A stretch of DNA of 64,000 nucleotides, from NCBI GenBank assembly GCA_038562375.1, contig JBCFAY010000012.1, positions 1-64,000 of the forward strand. Direction: 5' to 3'. This DNA is from JBCFAY01 sp038562375 (GTDB lineage: Bacteria > Bacillota > Clostridia > Christensenellales > CAG-138). Below are positions 34,429-43,594 of this stretch, piece after piece; the stretch's first letter is position 1, and the number at the start of each line of letters is the position of its first letter. The notes beneath the pieces were generated by a model. The model ran no database searches. It saw only the letters and a program-made list of their open reading frames with translations, and was not told the origin of the DNA. Position numbers and translations under genes: made by a program.

Positions 34429-35826
34429 ATGGCAACAGCAAAATTCTGGGAATATCTTAAACGCGGCGAGCTTGGGGAACCGGAACTGTGTAAAGATTTT
34501 GATATGCGGGTTTTCAAAACGGCCAAGAAACTTGCCCAGAAATACAATATCAAATTCAATGCCAATGAGCTTGTGGTTCAGGACGACGAGCTGATTGACA
34601 ATGCATTTAAAGCGGGTTTCGAAATGCTTGCGACAATGGGAATTTTCAACATTGATTCCGGCAAGATCATTCATTTCAGCGAGCAGGAAATCCTTGATAG
34701 CATTACGCGTCAATCCCGGGCTATTGAGTTGGGCTATGGTAAGGATCGCTTCTTCATACACAACAGAAAGATCGGTGATAGGCGTTTACCCTGTGTAGCC
34801 GGCGGGTGCGGTAACCAAATCGACGAAGAGTATCGCTATAAGCTTTATTTCGGATATGCCAAAAATCAATGGATTGACTACATCGAGCCGGTTCCACCCT
34901 ATAAGTTCATGGGAATGTTGGTGAAAACCGGAAGCCCCTTTGAAATTCAAGCTTGCCTTGATAATATTGCCCTTTATAGAAAGGCTTGTCTTGATGCCGG
35001 AAGGCCGGGAATGCCCGTCAAGGGTAAAGACGGCGTGAGCGCCATCGCGGATGTTGCTACAAATCGTGAAGATATTGGCTATCGGAAAACAGATCACTCA
35101 AACGTTTACTTCAAACCGTCTCTGAAAACAACCTACGAGGATTTGAACAGAGCCACGCAGTATGTCCAGTATGGCACTTATGTCAGTACCGGTGGGTGCG
35201 ATTACATGGGCGGTTATTGCGGGGATGTTGAAGGTGCTGTAATTTGTTCCATCGCGGAAAGCCTGGCAGGACCGATGATATACAACGCCGTAATCAACCA
35301 CAACTGCGTTATGGAAAGCCTCGATCCCAGCGCTTCAACCCGCAAGGCCATTTGGGGAACGAATCTTGCCTCGGGAGCCATCAACAAGCACACGAATCTT
35401 CCCGCAATCTGGGGCGCTTACCTGACAATGGCGGGACCTTGTACCGATATGATGATGTATGAAATCGCCGCCCAGACGATTAGCACGGTCATGATGGGCT
35501 GCAATCCCTTCGGCGTTGCGCCGAATCAGGGCGTAACGCCAAACTATTGCACGCCGATGGAATGCCAGTTCATGGCTGAGGTTGCATACGCAACCACCCG
35601 CATCGATAGAAAAAAGGCTGGCGAGCTTGTCGAAAGACTGGTACAAAAATATGAAGCGGCGTTTGAAACAAAGAATTACCCGAAAGGAAAAACCTTTGCG
35701 GAGCTTTACGATCTGGAGACCGTGGAGCCTAAGCAGGAATATATAGAGCTCCATGAACGCATATGGTCGGAGCTTGGGGAAATGGGACTTGCGCAGTATC
35801 GTCCGTCGCTTGATGACTATCGATGA
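34429..35826 (+). CDS. MtmB-family methyltransferase with Lys at the pyrrolysine position
   Basis: A 465-residue homologue of monomethylamine:corrinoid methyltransferase MtmB (458 residues). Shared stretches include FKAGFEML, AGRPGM, AGPCT-M, EVA-AT and KTF-E-YD. In archaeal MtmB, as I recall it, the in-frame UAG codon for pyrrolysine 202 lies in AGRPGMGV-Pyl-GPETS. Here the aligned run is AGRPGMPV-Lys-GKDG: codon 198 is AAG at 35020-35022. There is no internal stop and no pyl gene nearby. Because Pyl is thought to position the substrate methylamine for attack by Co(I), this homologue may use another substrate or chemistry. The partner corrinoid gene is 15 bp upstream. Confidence 0.88.
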   Translation: MATAKFWEYLKRGELGEPELCKDFDMRVFKTAKKLAQKYNIKFNANELVVQDDELIDNAFKAGFEMLATMGIFNIDSGKIIHFSEQEILDSITRQSRAIELGYGKDRFFIHNRKIGDRRLPCVAGGCGNQIDEEYRYKLYFGYAKNQWIDYIEPVPPYKFMGMLVKTGSPFEIQACLDNIALYRKACLDAGRPGMPVKGKDGVSAIADVATNREDIGYRKTDHSNVYFKPSLKTTYEDLNRATQYVQYGTYVSTGGCDYMGGYCGDVEGAVICSIAESLAGPMIYNAVINHNCVMESLDPSASTRKAIWGTNLASGAINKHTNLPAIWGAYLTMAGPCTDMMMYEIAAQTISTVMMGCNPFGVAPNQGVTPNYCTPMECQFMAEVAYATTRIDRKKAGELVERLVQKYEAAFETKNYPKGKTFAELYDLETVEPKQEYIELHERIWSELGEMGLAQYRPSLDDYR

Positions 35827-36317
35827 CGAATGCCGAAAGGCAACACGGATGAATGCGTGATTCGGTGAAAGGATAAGTCTTCCGAGCCGATGGAAGTAGC
35901 ATGATCCCGTGCTACCTATGTTTTCAGTTGTGGTTGGAGATTTTTTTGTGCAAATGATCTTCCTGTTGCAATATTAAGAGCCAACCCCGTATACCTATTT
36001 CTGTTAACGTGAACACGATTTTTGCAGTACCCTTAATATGTGCTTTATTTATGTGTGGATATTCAAAAGGGTCGGAAGCGTTATAGTGTTGCTGTAAAAC
36101 AGGCCGCGGCACACGGAAATCCTTGGTTAAGCTTGCTTGCCGGGCAGTGGGAAATTCGATCCGTGGGATGCTGCGTCCAACGCGTGTGCATACGGTTTCA
36201 TTGGTGTTCAGAGGTTATCTAGTTGTGTTCAAAGCCTTAGATCAAACGATGGTCGCAACGCTTGAAAAAGCGGAAACATAGCGGCGCCCCCAATACTATT
36301 TTAGGAGGATGACATTC
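35827..36317. other. Intergenic region between methyltransferase and ABC-importer genes
   Basis: No gene seen. A hairpin GTAGCA/TGCTAC (35896-35915) lacks a strong T-tract and may end the methyltransferase transcript weakly. Further on, CACGGA (36112-36117) can pair with TCCGTG (36160-36165), with other small stems between; this could be a structured leader of the importer, unproven. AGGAGG lies directly before the BMP gene. Confidence 0.4.
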
Positions 36318-37508
36318 ATGAAACGATGGATTGCTTTGTTATTGACGGTCGTAGCGCTTTGCGGTCTTGTTGGCTGTGCCCAAACGGGGAATGATCCGGT
36401 CGAAACGACCGCGCCGGAAACCGATAACGGCGGCACGGAATCGTCTCTGGGCGTTCTGATTGGACAAGCGGAACGCAGAAAGGATATTACAGCGGAGAAT
36501 ATTAAGGTCGGGATCATCTATGTGGATGATTTGAGCGATAAGGGCTGGACGACCAGTCATTACGACAGCATAAACAAGATGGCGGCGAATCTGGGCATCA
36601 GTGAAGACCAGATTATCCATAAATTCAATATCCCGGAGGATGCGAAGGCCGCGACGGCTCTGAGTGAGCTGGTCGAAGCGGGCTGTGACATTATCTTTGG
36701 AACGGCCTATGGTCATGGCGATTATATGCTTGAAGCGGCCCAAAAGTATTTAAACATTGAATTTTGTCATGCGACCGGCTATCAAGCGCCCGCCGCGAAG
36801 CTGCCGAATTTTCATAATTATTTCGCCGATATCAAGGAAAGCCGTTATTATGCCGGTGTTGTGGCGGGGCTTGCGACCAAGTCCAACATGATCGGCTACA
36901 TCGGGTTCTTCCCCTATGCGGAAGTGATCTCTGCCTACGACGCGATGTATCTGGGCGCGAAATCCGTTAACCCGGATGTGAAGATGAAGGTTATGTACAC
37001 CAATTCCTGGTATGATCCTCTGATGGAGGATCAGGCAACCACCGCGCTTATCAATGGCGGCTGCGATGTGATTTTCATTTCGAACGCATCCGTAGCCCCG
37101 GCGACCGGCGCCGCGAAGCTTGGCGCATACCATATCGGATTTGGTGCCGATCTGACCAAGGTTGTTCCCGAAGCATCGCTGATGTCGGTGATGATCGACT
37201 GGTCCGTGTATGACAGCTATGCTGTTTCATGTATACTCAAAGGCGAGGATATCGCTCTTGACTGGTGCGAAGGTTTTCAATCGGGCGCTGTGTACGCCAC
37301 GCCTGTGAATGCCGCGATTGCTCCGGCGAACGTCGAGGAAGCTACTGCAAAAGCGGTCGAGTGGATGGCGAACAACACGATTTTCACTGGTCCTTTGTAT
37401 GATAACAATGGGCAGCTGCTGCTTGCCGACGGCGAAAAATTCACGGAAAAAACCTCCTGCTTTACATGGGATCATGTCCTGCAAGGCATAGAGATTATCG
37501 GCGAATGA
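36318..37508 (+). CDS. BMP-family ABC transporter substrate-binding lipoprotein
   Basis: A 396-residue lipoprotein with signal and lipobox LVGC (Cys20). It has the BMP/PnrA-like core KVGIIYVDDLSDKGWTTSHY, IIFGTAYGHGDYM and YAGVVAGLATKSNMIGYIGF. BMP-family proteins most often bind purine nucleosides or related compounds. ATG 36318 after AGGAGG is preferred to the ATG at 36309. It is followed by a stable hairpin, then the ATPase and two permeases. Confidence 0.92.
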   Translation: MKRWIALLLTVVALCGLVGCAQTGNDPVETTAPETDNGGTESSLGVLIGQAERRKDITAENIKVGIIYVDDLSDKGWTTSHYDSINKMAANLGISEDQIIHKFNIPEDAKAATALSELVEAGCDIIFGTAYGHGDYMLEAAQKYLNIEFCHATGYQAPAAKLPNFHNYFADIKESRYYAGVVAGLATKSNMIGYIGFFPYAEVISAYDAMYLGAKSVNPDVKMKVMYTNSWYDPLMEDQATTALINGGCDVIFISNASVAPATGAAKLGAYHIGFGADLTKVVPEASLMSVMIDWSVYDSYAVSCILKGEDIALDWCEGFQSGAVYATPVNAAIAPANVEEATAKAVEWMANNTIFTGPLYDNNGQLLLADGEKFTEKTSCFTWDHVLQGIEIIGE

Positions 37509-37519
37509 TTTAGTAACAT

Positions 37520-37553
37520 GCCGCCGGAGTGTCCAGAACGGAACTCCGGCGGC
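37520..37553 (+). repeat. GC-rich hairpin between BMP and ATPase genes
   Basis: GCCGCCGGAGT (37520-37530) pairs perfectly with ACTCCGGCGGC (37543-37553); no T-tract follows. Such hairpins often protect the upstream message, giving more binding protein than membrane components. Confidence 0.7.
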
Positions 37554-37617
37554 ACGATCCGGCGCTGGAACAATCTATTCAGATCTTGTTAAATTTCGAG
37601 AGAAGTGGGTGGTGTAG

Positions 37618-39177
37618 TTGAGCTGCGACGTACACTGTGCGGTAGAGATCAAAAACATCTGCAAGACCTTTGGAACGCTTAAAGCGAACGATGATATCTG
37701 TTTAAAGGTGAATCGTGGTGAAATACTAGCTTTGATGGGTGAAAACGGATCCGGCAAGACGACCCTGATGAATATGCTATCCGGCATCTATTATCCAGAT
37801 AGCGGCTGTATTTATATTGATGGGGAAAAAGCAACGATAAGGAATCCGGCGGATGCTTTTGCCTTGGGCATAGGAATGGTGCATCAGCATTTCAAGCTTG
37901 TTGAGGTGTTTTCCGCTGCGGAAAACATCGTTCTGGGCCTGCCAGGCGGTATGTATATAAATCGCAAACAATTGACGAAGCAAATAAAGGAAATCTGTTC
38001 GTCTTACGGATTTGAGCTTGATCCATATAAGAAAATATACGATATGTCCGTTTCTGAAAAGCAGACTGTTGAGATCATCAAGGTTTTGTTCAGGGGGGCG
38101 AGCATACTTATCCTAGATGAGCCGACAGCCGTTTTGACGCCTCAGGAATCGGATAAGTTATTTGAAATACTTCGGGCATTAAAGGCTGACAATAAAGCCG
38201 TCGTCATTATCACCCATAAGCTGAATGAAGTTCTGGCTGTCTCCGACCGCGTAGCAATACTTAGAAAAGGTAAGTATATCGGAACGACTCCCACGGCGGA
38301 AGCTACGATAGCATCGCTGACGGAGGGAATGGTCGGGCGCGCGGTAAGTCTTGAGATTGAAAGGCCCGTATGCGCGGGCAAGGATCGACTGGAAGTAGAG
38401 GGGCTAACTTACCGCGACAAAGACGGAATTACCATACTTGACAACGTCTCCTTTTCGCTGTGCGGCGGCGAGATATTGGGCGTGGCCGGTATCGCTGGCA
38501 GCGGCCAAAAAGAATTGTGCGAGGTCGTGGCTGGCCTGATATCCCAGCGATCCGGGAAAGTGACGTTCATCGATGAAAATGGGCAAAAACATACTGTTTT
38601 CGGCGGAGATAAAAAAAATGAAAGCAGCAGGATGAACCTCGGATTTGTCCCAGAGGATCGGCTTGGAATGGGCCTTGTCGCGGGGCTAAATATGGTAGAT
38701 AATGTCATGCTCAGAAGCTATCGTTCGGCAAAAGGCATTTTTGTCGATAGGCGCAAAGCAAAGGCAAAAACCGAGGAATTGATTCGTAAGCTCGATATTT
38801 CCACGCCGGGTGTAAACACAATCGTGAGGAATCTCTCCGGCGGCAATATTCAGAAGGTTCTACTGGGCCGTGAAATAGATCGCGATCCGGATATATTGAT
38901 CGTCGCGTATCCCGTGAGGGGCCTCGACATCAATTCGTCGTTTGCGGTATATAAGCTTCTAAACGAGCAAAAGAGCAAGGGAACGGCTATTTTGTTCATC
39001 GGGGAGGACCTGGATGTTCTGCTACAAATCAGCGATAGGATTTTGGTTCTTTGCGCAGGAAAGAACAATGGGGTTCTGAATGCGAGATGCGTTACGAAAG
39101 AAGAAATCGGGCTTCGTATGATGCATTCTGCCGCGGGCCAATACGAAGGTGAGGGTGTCAATAATGAGTCAGAATAG
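37618..39177 (+). CDS. ABC importer ATPase, two nucleotide-binding domains
   Basis: A 519-residue tandem ATPase (RbsA/YufO-like). The first domain has MGENGSGKTTLMNML and LILDEPTAVLTP. The second has GIAGSGQKELCEV with a degenerate P-loop, LSGGNIQKVLLGREI, and AYPVRGLD in place of the usual A-Q/E-PTRGLD. Such asymmetry is normal in this family. The likely start is TTG 37618. Overlaps permease 1 by 14 bp. Confidence 0.9.
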   Translation: MSCDVHCAVEIKNICKTFGTLKANDDICLKVNRGEILALMGENGSGKTTLMNMLSGIYYPDSGCIYIDGEKATIRNPADAFALGIGMVHQHFKLVEVFSAAENIVLGLPGGMYINRKQLTKQIKEICSSYGFELDPYKKIYDMSVSEKQTVEIIKVLFRGASILILDEPTAVLTPQESDKLFEILRALKADNKAVVIITHKLNEVLAVSDRVAILRKGKYIGTTPTAEATIASLTEGMVGRAVSLEIERPVCAGKDRLEVEGLTYRDKDGITILDNVSFSLCGGEILGVAGIAGSGQKELCEVVAGLISQRSGKVTFIDENGQKHTVFGGDKKNESSRMNLGFVPEDRLGMGLVAGLNMVDNVMLRSYRSAKGIFVDRRKAKAKTEELIRKLDISTPGVNTIVRNLSGGNIQKVLLGREIDRDPDILIVAYPVRGLDINSSFAVYKLLNEQKSKGTAILFIGEDLDVLLQISDRILVLCAGKNNGVLNARCVTKEEIGLRMMHSAAGQYEGEGVNNESE

Positions 39178-40276
39178 TTGCGTTGGGAAAAAGCGCGTCG
39201 GGCCCCTGCACATCCGCGCTGTAAAAAGGGGCGCTATATGTTCTGCTCAAAAAGCTCTGTTTCGATGCGGGGCTTTTGCCGCGGCGCTGCTCACTGGAGC
39301 TCTTTTGATAATGCTGCTCGGATATAATCCGATCAGCGTATATGCGGATATGCTTTATGGAGCTCTGGGAACCCGGGTGTTTGCTATTGAAACGATCAGG
39401 ACTGCGGTGCAATTGCTGCTTGTAGGCATTTCCGTCGCGTTTTCGTTTAAAATCAAATTTTTCAATATTGGCGCCGACGGACAACTGCTTGCGGGGGCTT
39501 TGGCGGCCAGCTATTTTGCGCTGTTCCATGTAAATAATATGCCCCAAATCGTCCTGATTCTAACGATGATGCTTGCGGCAATAATCGCGGGTGGAATTTT
39601 GGGTGTAATACCTGCGATATTTAAAGCGAAATGGTCGACCAACGAAGTGCTTTTTACGCTGATGCTCAATTATGTTATGATTAATTTTGCGAAATTTTTA
39701 CAAAACGGGCCTTGGAAGGCACCGGGTTCCGCGTTTCCAAAGGTGGCAATGTTCGCCGAAGGAGCGCGGTTGACCAATGTGCTTGGCGTAAATTGGGGCT
39801 GGATTTTCGTGCTGTTTCTAGCGGCGGGCGCCTGGATCTATTTTAACAAAACAAAGCATGGGTATGAGATAACCGTCGTGGGCGAAAGCAGCGCTACGGC
39901 ACAATATGCTGGCATTAATGTCAAAAAAGTGTTGATCAGAACCATATTTATTTCCGGTGCGATTGCTGGAATCGCGGGATTCTTTCAAGTTGCCGGCATC
40001 GATTATTCCGTGGGTGATACGTCCGGCGGCGGTGTAGGTTATACGGCCATTACCGTCGGGTGGCTCGCGAATTTGCACCCGATCGGCATGATGCTGACTT
40101 CTTTGCTGATATCCGTGCTTGAGAGAGGATCGAGTAGTATTCAAACTACCTTCAAAATTCCTCAATCTGCAGCAGACGTATTGACGGGAATCATATTGGT
40201 ATTTATGCTGGGGTGCGAATTCTTTATGAATTATAAATTGATCGCTGGCAGCAAAAAGGAGGATGACAATGGATAA
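39164..40276 (+). CDS. ABC importer permease 1 (BMP-type system)
   Basis: A 370-residue inner-membrane permease of the branched-chain/BMP type, with about nine to ten transmembrane helices. Family signs include KFFNIGADGQLLAGALAASY and the motif VVGESSATAQYAGINVKKVL. ATG 39164 follows a GAGGG site; upstream GTG starts are less likely. Coupled to the ATPase and second permease. Confidence 0.9.
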   Translation: MSQNSCVGKKRVGPLHIRAVKRGAICSAQKALFRCGAFAAALLTGALLIMLLGYNPISVYADMLYGALGTRVFAIETIRTAVQLLLVGISVAFSFKIKFFNIGADGQLLAGALAASYFALFHVNNMPQIVLILTMMLAAIIAGGILGVIPAIFKAKWSTNEVLFTLMLNYVMINFAKFLQNGPWKAPGSAFPKVAMFAEGARLTNVLGVNWGWIFVLFLAAGAWIYFNKTKHGYEITVVGESSATAQYAGINVKKVLIRTIFISGAIAGIAGFFQVAGIDYSVGDTSGGGVGYTAITVGWLANLHPIGMMLTSLLISVLERGSSSIQTTFKIPQSAADVLTGIILVFMLGCEFFMNYKLIAGSKKEDDNG

Positions 40277-41285
40277 TATAATCAATCTGTTTAATTCCGC
40301 CGTCGTGGCTGGAACTCCTTTATTGTTGGCGTCGGTCGGAGGTGTTCTTATCAGTAAGTCCGGTCAATCCACGCTGGCTACCGAAGGTCTGATGTACATG
40401 GGAGGTATTGCGGGAATCGCCGGCGGATACTATTACGAACAGGCCGTTTTACTTGCCGGAGGCATTCCCTCCATCTTCATGGCAGGCTTAGTTTCGCTCC
40501 TGCTTGCCATACTTGCAGGCGCTCTTGGCGCATCGGTTTTTAATCTGCTTACGGTCACACTCCGAACAAATCAAACGGTAGCCGGTATTTCGGTTACGAT
40601 ACTTGGAACCGGCTTGGCCAACTTTATAGGAGAATTCCTCGGGCTCCAGAGCCCGACGGGGTATTTTTATGCGGGAGACTACGCTCAGAAAGCGTTTGCA
40701 GCTTTTTCATTGCAGGGATTGAAAAATCTTCCCCAAAGCCAGCAGACGCTCTGGGCCGCGACAGGCAAAATGTTTGTTCAATACAGCTGGGTTGTCTATT
40801 TGGCAATAGTGATTTCGCTGGTTATGGGGTGGATATTGAACAATACTAGAGTTGGCCTGAGTTTGAGAGCGGTGGGGGAAAATCCCTCCAGTGCGGATGC
40901 CTCTGGCATCAGCGTGGCAAAGTATAAATATCTTGCGGCGCTCATCGGCGGGGGCATTATCGGGATTGGCGGAATGTACATCACTATGGTGACTTGTTCG
41001 GGTATCTGGTCAAACGATTTGATGGGGGGGCGCGGATATCTGGCGGTGGCACTGGTCATTTTTGCAACGTGGAGCTCGTATCGGGCCATTTATGCTTCTT
41101 TGATTGTCGGAGGGCTGTCGATCATGCGCATGTATTTCCCGATTCCAGGCTTCCCAATGCAGATCTACGATATGGCCCCTTATATCGTGACGATAATGGT
41201 ATTGATATTCACAAGCATCCGTCAGCCGAAAGAGCGCATGGCACCAAAAGCTTTGGACGTGAATTTCTATAGGGAAAACAGATAG
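40269..41285 (+). CDS. ABC importer permease 2 (BMP-type system)
   Basis: A 338-residue permease with the family segments STLATEGLMYMGGIAGIAGG and LRAVGENPSSADASGISVAK. AGGAGG lies 7 bp before ATG 40269, and the gene overlaps permease 1 by 8 bp. It is the last complete gene of the AT-rich block; the DNA changes composition abruptly after its stop. Confidence 0.9.
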   Translation: MDNIINLFNSAVVAGTPLLLASVGGVLISKSGQSTLATEGLMYMGGIAGIAGGYYYEQAVLLAGGIPSIFMAGLVSLLLAILAGALGASVFNLLTVTLRTNQTVAGISVTILGTGLANFIGEFLGLQSPTGYFYAGDYAQKAFAAFSLQGLKNLPQSQQTLWAATGKMFVQYSWVVYLAIVISLVMGWILNNTRVGLSLRAVGENPSSADASGISVAKYKYLAALIGGGIIGIGGMYITMVTCSGIWSNDLMGGRGYLAVALVIFATWSSYRAIYASLIVGGLSIMRMYFPIPGFPMQIYDMAPYIVTIMVLIFTSIRQPKERMAPKALDVNFYRENR

Positions 41286-41293
41286 CAATTTGC

Positions 41294-41989
41294 ATGATCC
41301 GCTTTTCGGGGCTCGATATCGACGAGCTGTTCATCGAGAGCTCCGGGCTTTACGACCCCTCGCAGATCTGCGACATACTCGATAAAATCGGCCCGCATCT
41401 CGCGCGGCCCTACGACTATAAAGGGTCGGCCTGCGTGGTGGACGCGGAGACCTTCCTCGACTACGCCGACGTGCTGCCCGCGCTGGAAAACCCGGTCGCG
41501 GCGTCGGACCTGGTGCTCATCAACAAAACCGATCTCGCGGACGGGGCGACCATACTTGAAGCCGAAGCGCGCGTGCTGAGCATCAACCCCAACGCGCGCC
41601 TCCACCGCACGACGTTCGCGCAGATGCCCTTCGAGCATCTGCCGGGCTCGCCCGTTGAAAAAGGCGGCGAGCGCGCCTGCGTCAATACCGTCCAAAGCCG
41701 GCCGGGAAGCTATCTTCTGAGGATGCCCGGCGCCTGCTCCCGCGAGCGGCTGCTCGGCGCGGCCGAGGCGCTCGCGCCGCACGTGCTGCGCCTCAAAGGC
41801 TTCGCGCTTTGCGATGACGGGCCCGTGCTCGTGGAGGTGGCGGGCCGCCGCGCCTCCGTGCGCCCCGCGCAGCCCCCGGGCGACATTGCGGGAACCCGGC
41901 TTGTGATACTCTCGACCGAGCCCGACGCCAAAGCGCTCTTCGCCGAAATCTGGAAGCGGGCCACCGGCGCGGTCGCGCGGGTCTATTAA
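41294..41989 (+). pseudogene. 5'-truncated CobW/CooC-like GTPase gene
   Basis: A 231-residue frame resembling the C-terminal two-thirds of CobW-family metallochaperone GTPases: ELFIESSGLYDPSQICDIL corresponds to the family Walker-B/DxxG region, then ASDLVLINKTDLA holds the NKxD guanine motif. The Walker A (GxxGSGKTT) and CxCC motif, normally in the first 80 residues, are missing. The permease stop lies 9 bp upstream. Composition is very GC-rich. CobW proteins sit beside corrinoid methyltransferase genes in other Clostridia. This copy is probably inactive. Confidence 0.8.
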
Positions 41990-42080
41990 GACACAGGGAA
42001 GCCGAAGCCCTGCGCCTCCCCTTACCTTACCTTACCTTAAACACAGTTTATCCATCCCAAGGAACACATAGGAGGTATTT

Positions 42081-43427
42081 ATGACCGGTAAAGAATTGAT
42101 CCTCAAGACGTTCCGGCACGAGCCGACGCCCCGCGTTCCGTGGGTGCCCTTCGCGGGCGTGCACGCCGGGAAACTCAAGGGCTACACCGCGCGCGAGGTG
42201 CTCAAAGACGGCGACAAGCTGCTCGACTCGCTCCTCGAGGTGCACAAGCTCTACATGCCCGACGGCATGCCCGTCGCGTTCGACCTGCAGCTCGAGGCGG
42301 AAATTCTCGGCTGCGAGCTCGTCTGGGCGGACGACAACCCGCCGAGCGTGCTCACGCACCCGCTCGAGGTGGCCGACGAGATCCCGACAAAGCTGGTCGA
42401 GCGCACCGACGGGCGCATCCCGCTGGTGATGGACGCCTGCCGCAGGCTCAAGTCCGCCGTCGGGGATACCACCGCGCTGTACGGGCTGTTCTGCGGGCCG
42501 TTCACGCTGATTTCCCACCTGCGGGGAACGAAGCTCTTCATGGATATGAAGCGCAATCCCGGGCATGTCACCGCATTGATGGAATATGCGCTGCAAAACG
42601 CACTGCGCATGATCGACTGGTACATCGAGGCGGGCGCGGACATCATCGCGCCGGTCGACCCGCTCGTTTCCCAGATCTCCCCGACGCATTTTCAGGCGTT
42701 CCTCTCGGACGTCTACAAGCGCATGTTCGATTACATCCGCGAGAAAGGCGCCTTTTCCTCCTTCTTCGTCTGCGGCAACGCGCTTCGGAACATCGAGGTG
42801 ATGTGCAAGACCGGCCCCGACGGCATCTCCATCGACGAGAACATCCCGATGGCGACCGCCAAGGCGATCACGGACCCCTACAACATCTGCATCGGCGGCA
42901 ATATCCCGCTGACGACCACGATGCTCTTCGGCAACCAGCAGGACAATATGAAATTCGTCGTGGATATGCTCGACAGCGTCGACCGGCACAACCTGATCGT
43001 GTCTCCCGGCTGCGACATGCCCTACGACATACCTTTCGAGAACACCATCGCCGTCGCCGAGACGGTGCGCGACATCGAGAAATACCGCGAGCTGATTAAA
43101 AACTACGAGTCGGCGGACGATGGCGTCGACGTCGAACTGCCGGACTATGACAACCTGGAAAGGCCGCTGCTCGAGGCGATGACGCTCGATTCCGCCTCCT
43201 GCGCCGCCTGCACCTATATGTGGGCGATGGTGCTCGACGCGAAGAAGGAGTTCGGCGACAAGATCGACGTCGTCGAATACAAGTACACCTCGCGCGAGGG
43301 CATCGCCCGCTGCAAGAAGGTCGGCGTCGCAAACCTCCCGTCGCTGTACATCAACGGTCAGCTGGCCTATGCCTCGATCATACCCGGCCACGAGGAGTTG
43401 TACGAGAAAATCAAGACGGTACACTAA
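42081..43427 (+). CDS. UroD/MtaA-family methyltransferase fused to thioredoxin-like domain
   Basis: A 448-residue protein. Residues 1-345 form a uroporphyrinogen-decarboxylase-fold methyltransferase similar to MtaA/MtbA, which transfer methyl groups from corrinoid proteins. Of the three zinc ligands of MtaA (His-x-Cys, Cys), two are kept (Cys231 in VCGN, Cys311 in SPGCD), but the His is Phe229. The C-terminal part (about 365-448) is a thioredoxin-like fold with CAAC (374-377) and cis-Pro in NLPSLYING (420). AGGAGG lies just before ATG 42081. High GC like the CobW fragment. The redox domain is unusual; it may donate or protect thiols at the zinc site. Confidence 0.85.
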   Translation: MTGKELILKTFRHEPTPRVPWVPFAGVHAGKLKGYTAREVLKDGDKLLDSLLEVHKLYMPDGMPVAFDLQLEAEILGCELVWADDNPPSVLTHPLEVADEIPTKLVERTDGRIPLVMDACRRLKSAVGDTTALYGLFCGPFTLISHLRGTKLFMDMKRNPGHVTALMEYALQNALRMIDWYIEAGADIIAPVDPLVSQISPTHFQAFLSDVYKRMFDYIREKGAFSSFFVCGNALRNIEVMCKTGPDGISIDENIPMATAKAITDPYNICIGGNIPLTTTMLFGNQQDNMKFVVDMLDSVDRHNLIVSPGCDMPYDIPFENTIAVAETVRDIEKYRELIKNYESADDGVDVELPDYDNLERPLLEAMTLDSASCAACTYMWAMVLDAKKEFGDKIDVVEYKYTSREGIARCKKVGVANLPSLYINGQLAYASIIPGHEELYEKIKTVH

Positions 43428-43563
43428 GCGCCGGTGATATTGGCCGAACCATATCAGCGCTTTTTGGGAAGGGGGAGCCTTAGTTAGAGGAAGGAGACGA
43501 AGAAAACGGCCATCTGACGAACGGCGACCAAGCCGAAACCAACAATTGAATTTAATGCATCAG

Positions 43564-43594
43564 GTGGCCTTGAACAATCAAGGCCACTAATTTT
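43564..43594 (+). terminator. Rho-independent terminator after the UroD-fusion gene
   Basis: GTGGCCTTG pairs with CAAGGCCAC around a 6-nt loop, followed by a T-rich TAATTTTCTT. It closes the CobW/UroD unit. Confidence 0.8.

Noticed and set aside
34429..35826. Pyrrolysine-encoding mtmB
   Set aside because: No in-frame UAG and no pylTSBCD genes in the window; the critical codon is AAG (Lys).
36100..36190. Riboswitch upstream of the BMP importer
   Set aside because: Alternative stems compete (CACGGA/TCCGTG versus GCACACG/CGTGTGC), with no conserved core I can name; recorded only as a possible structured leader.
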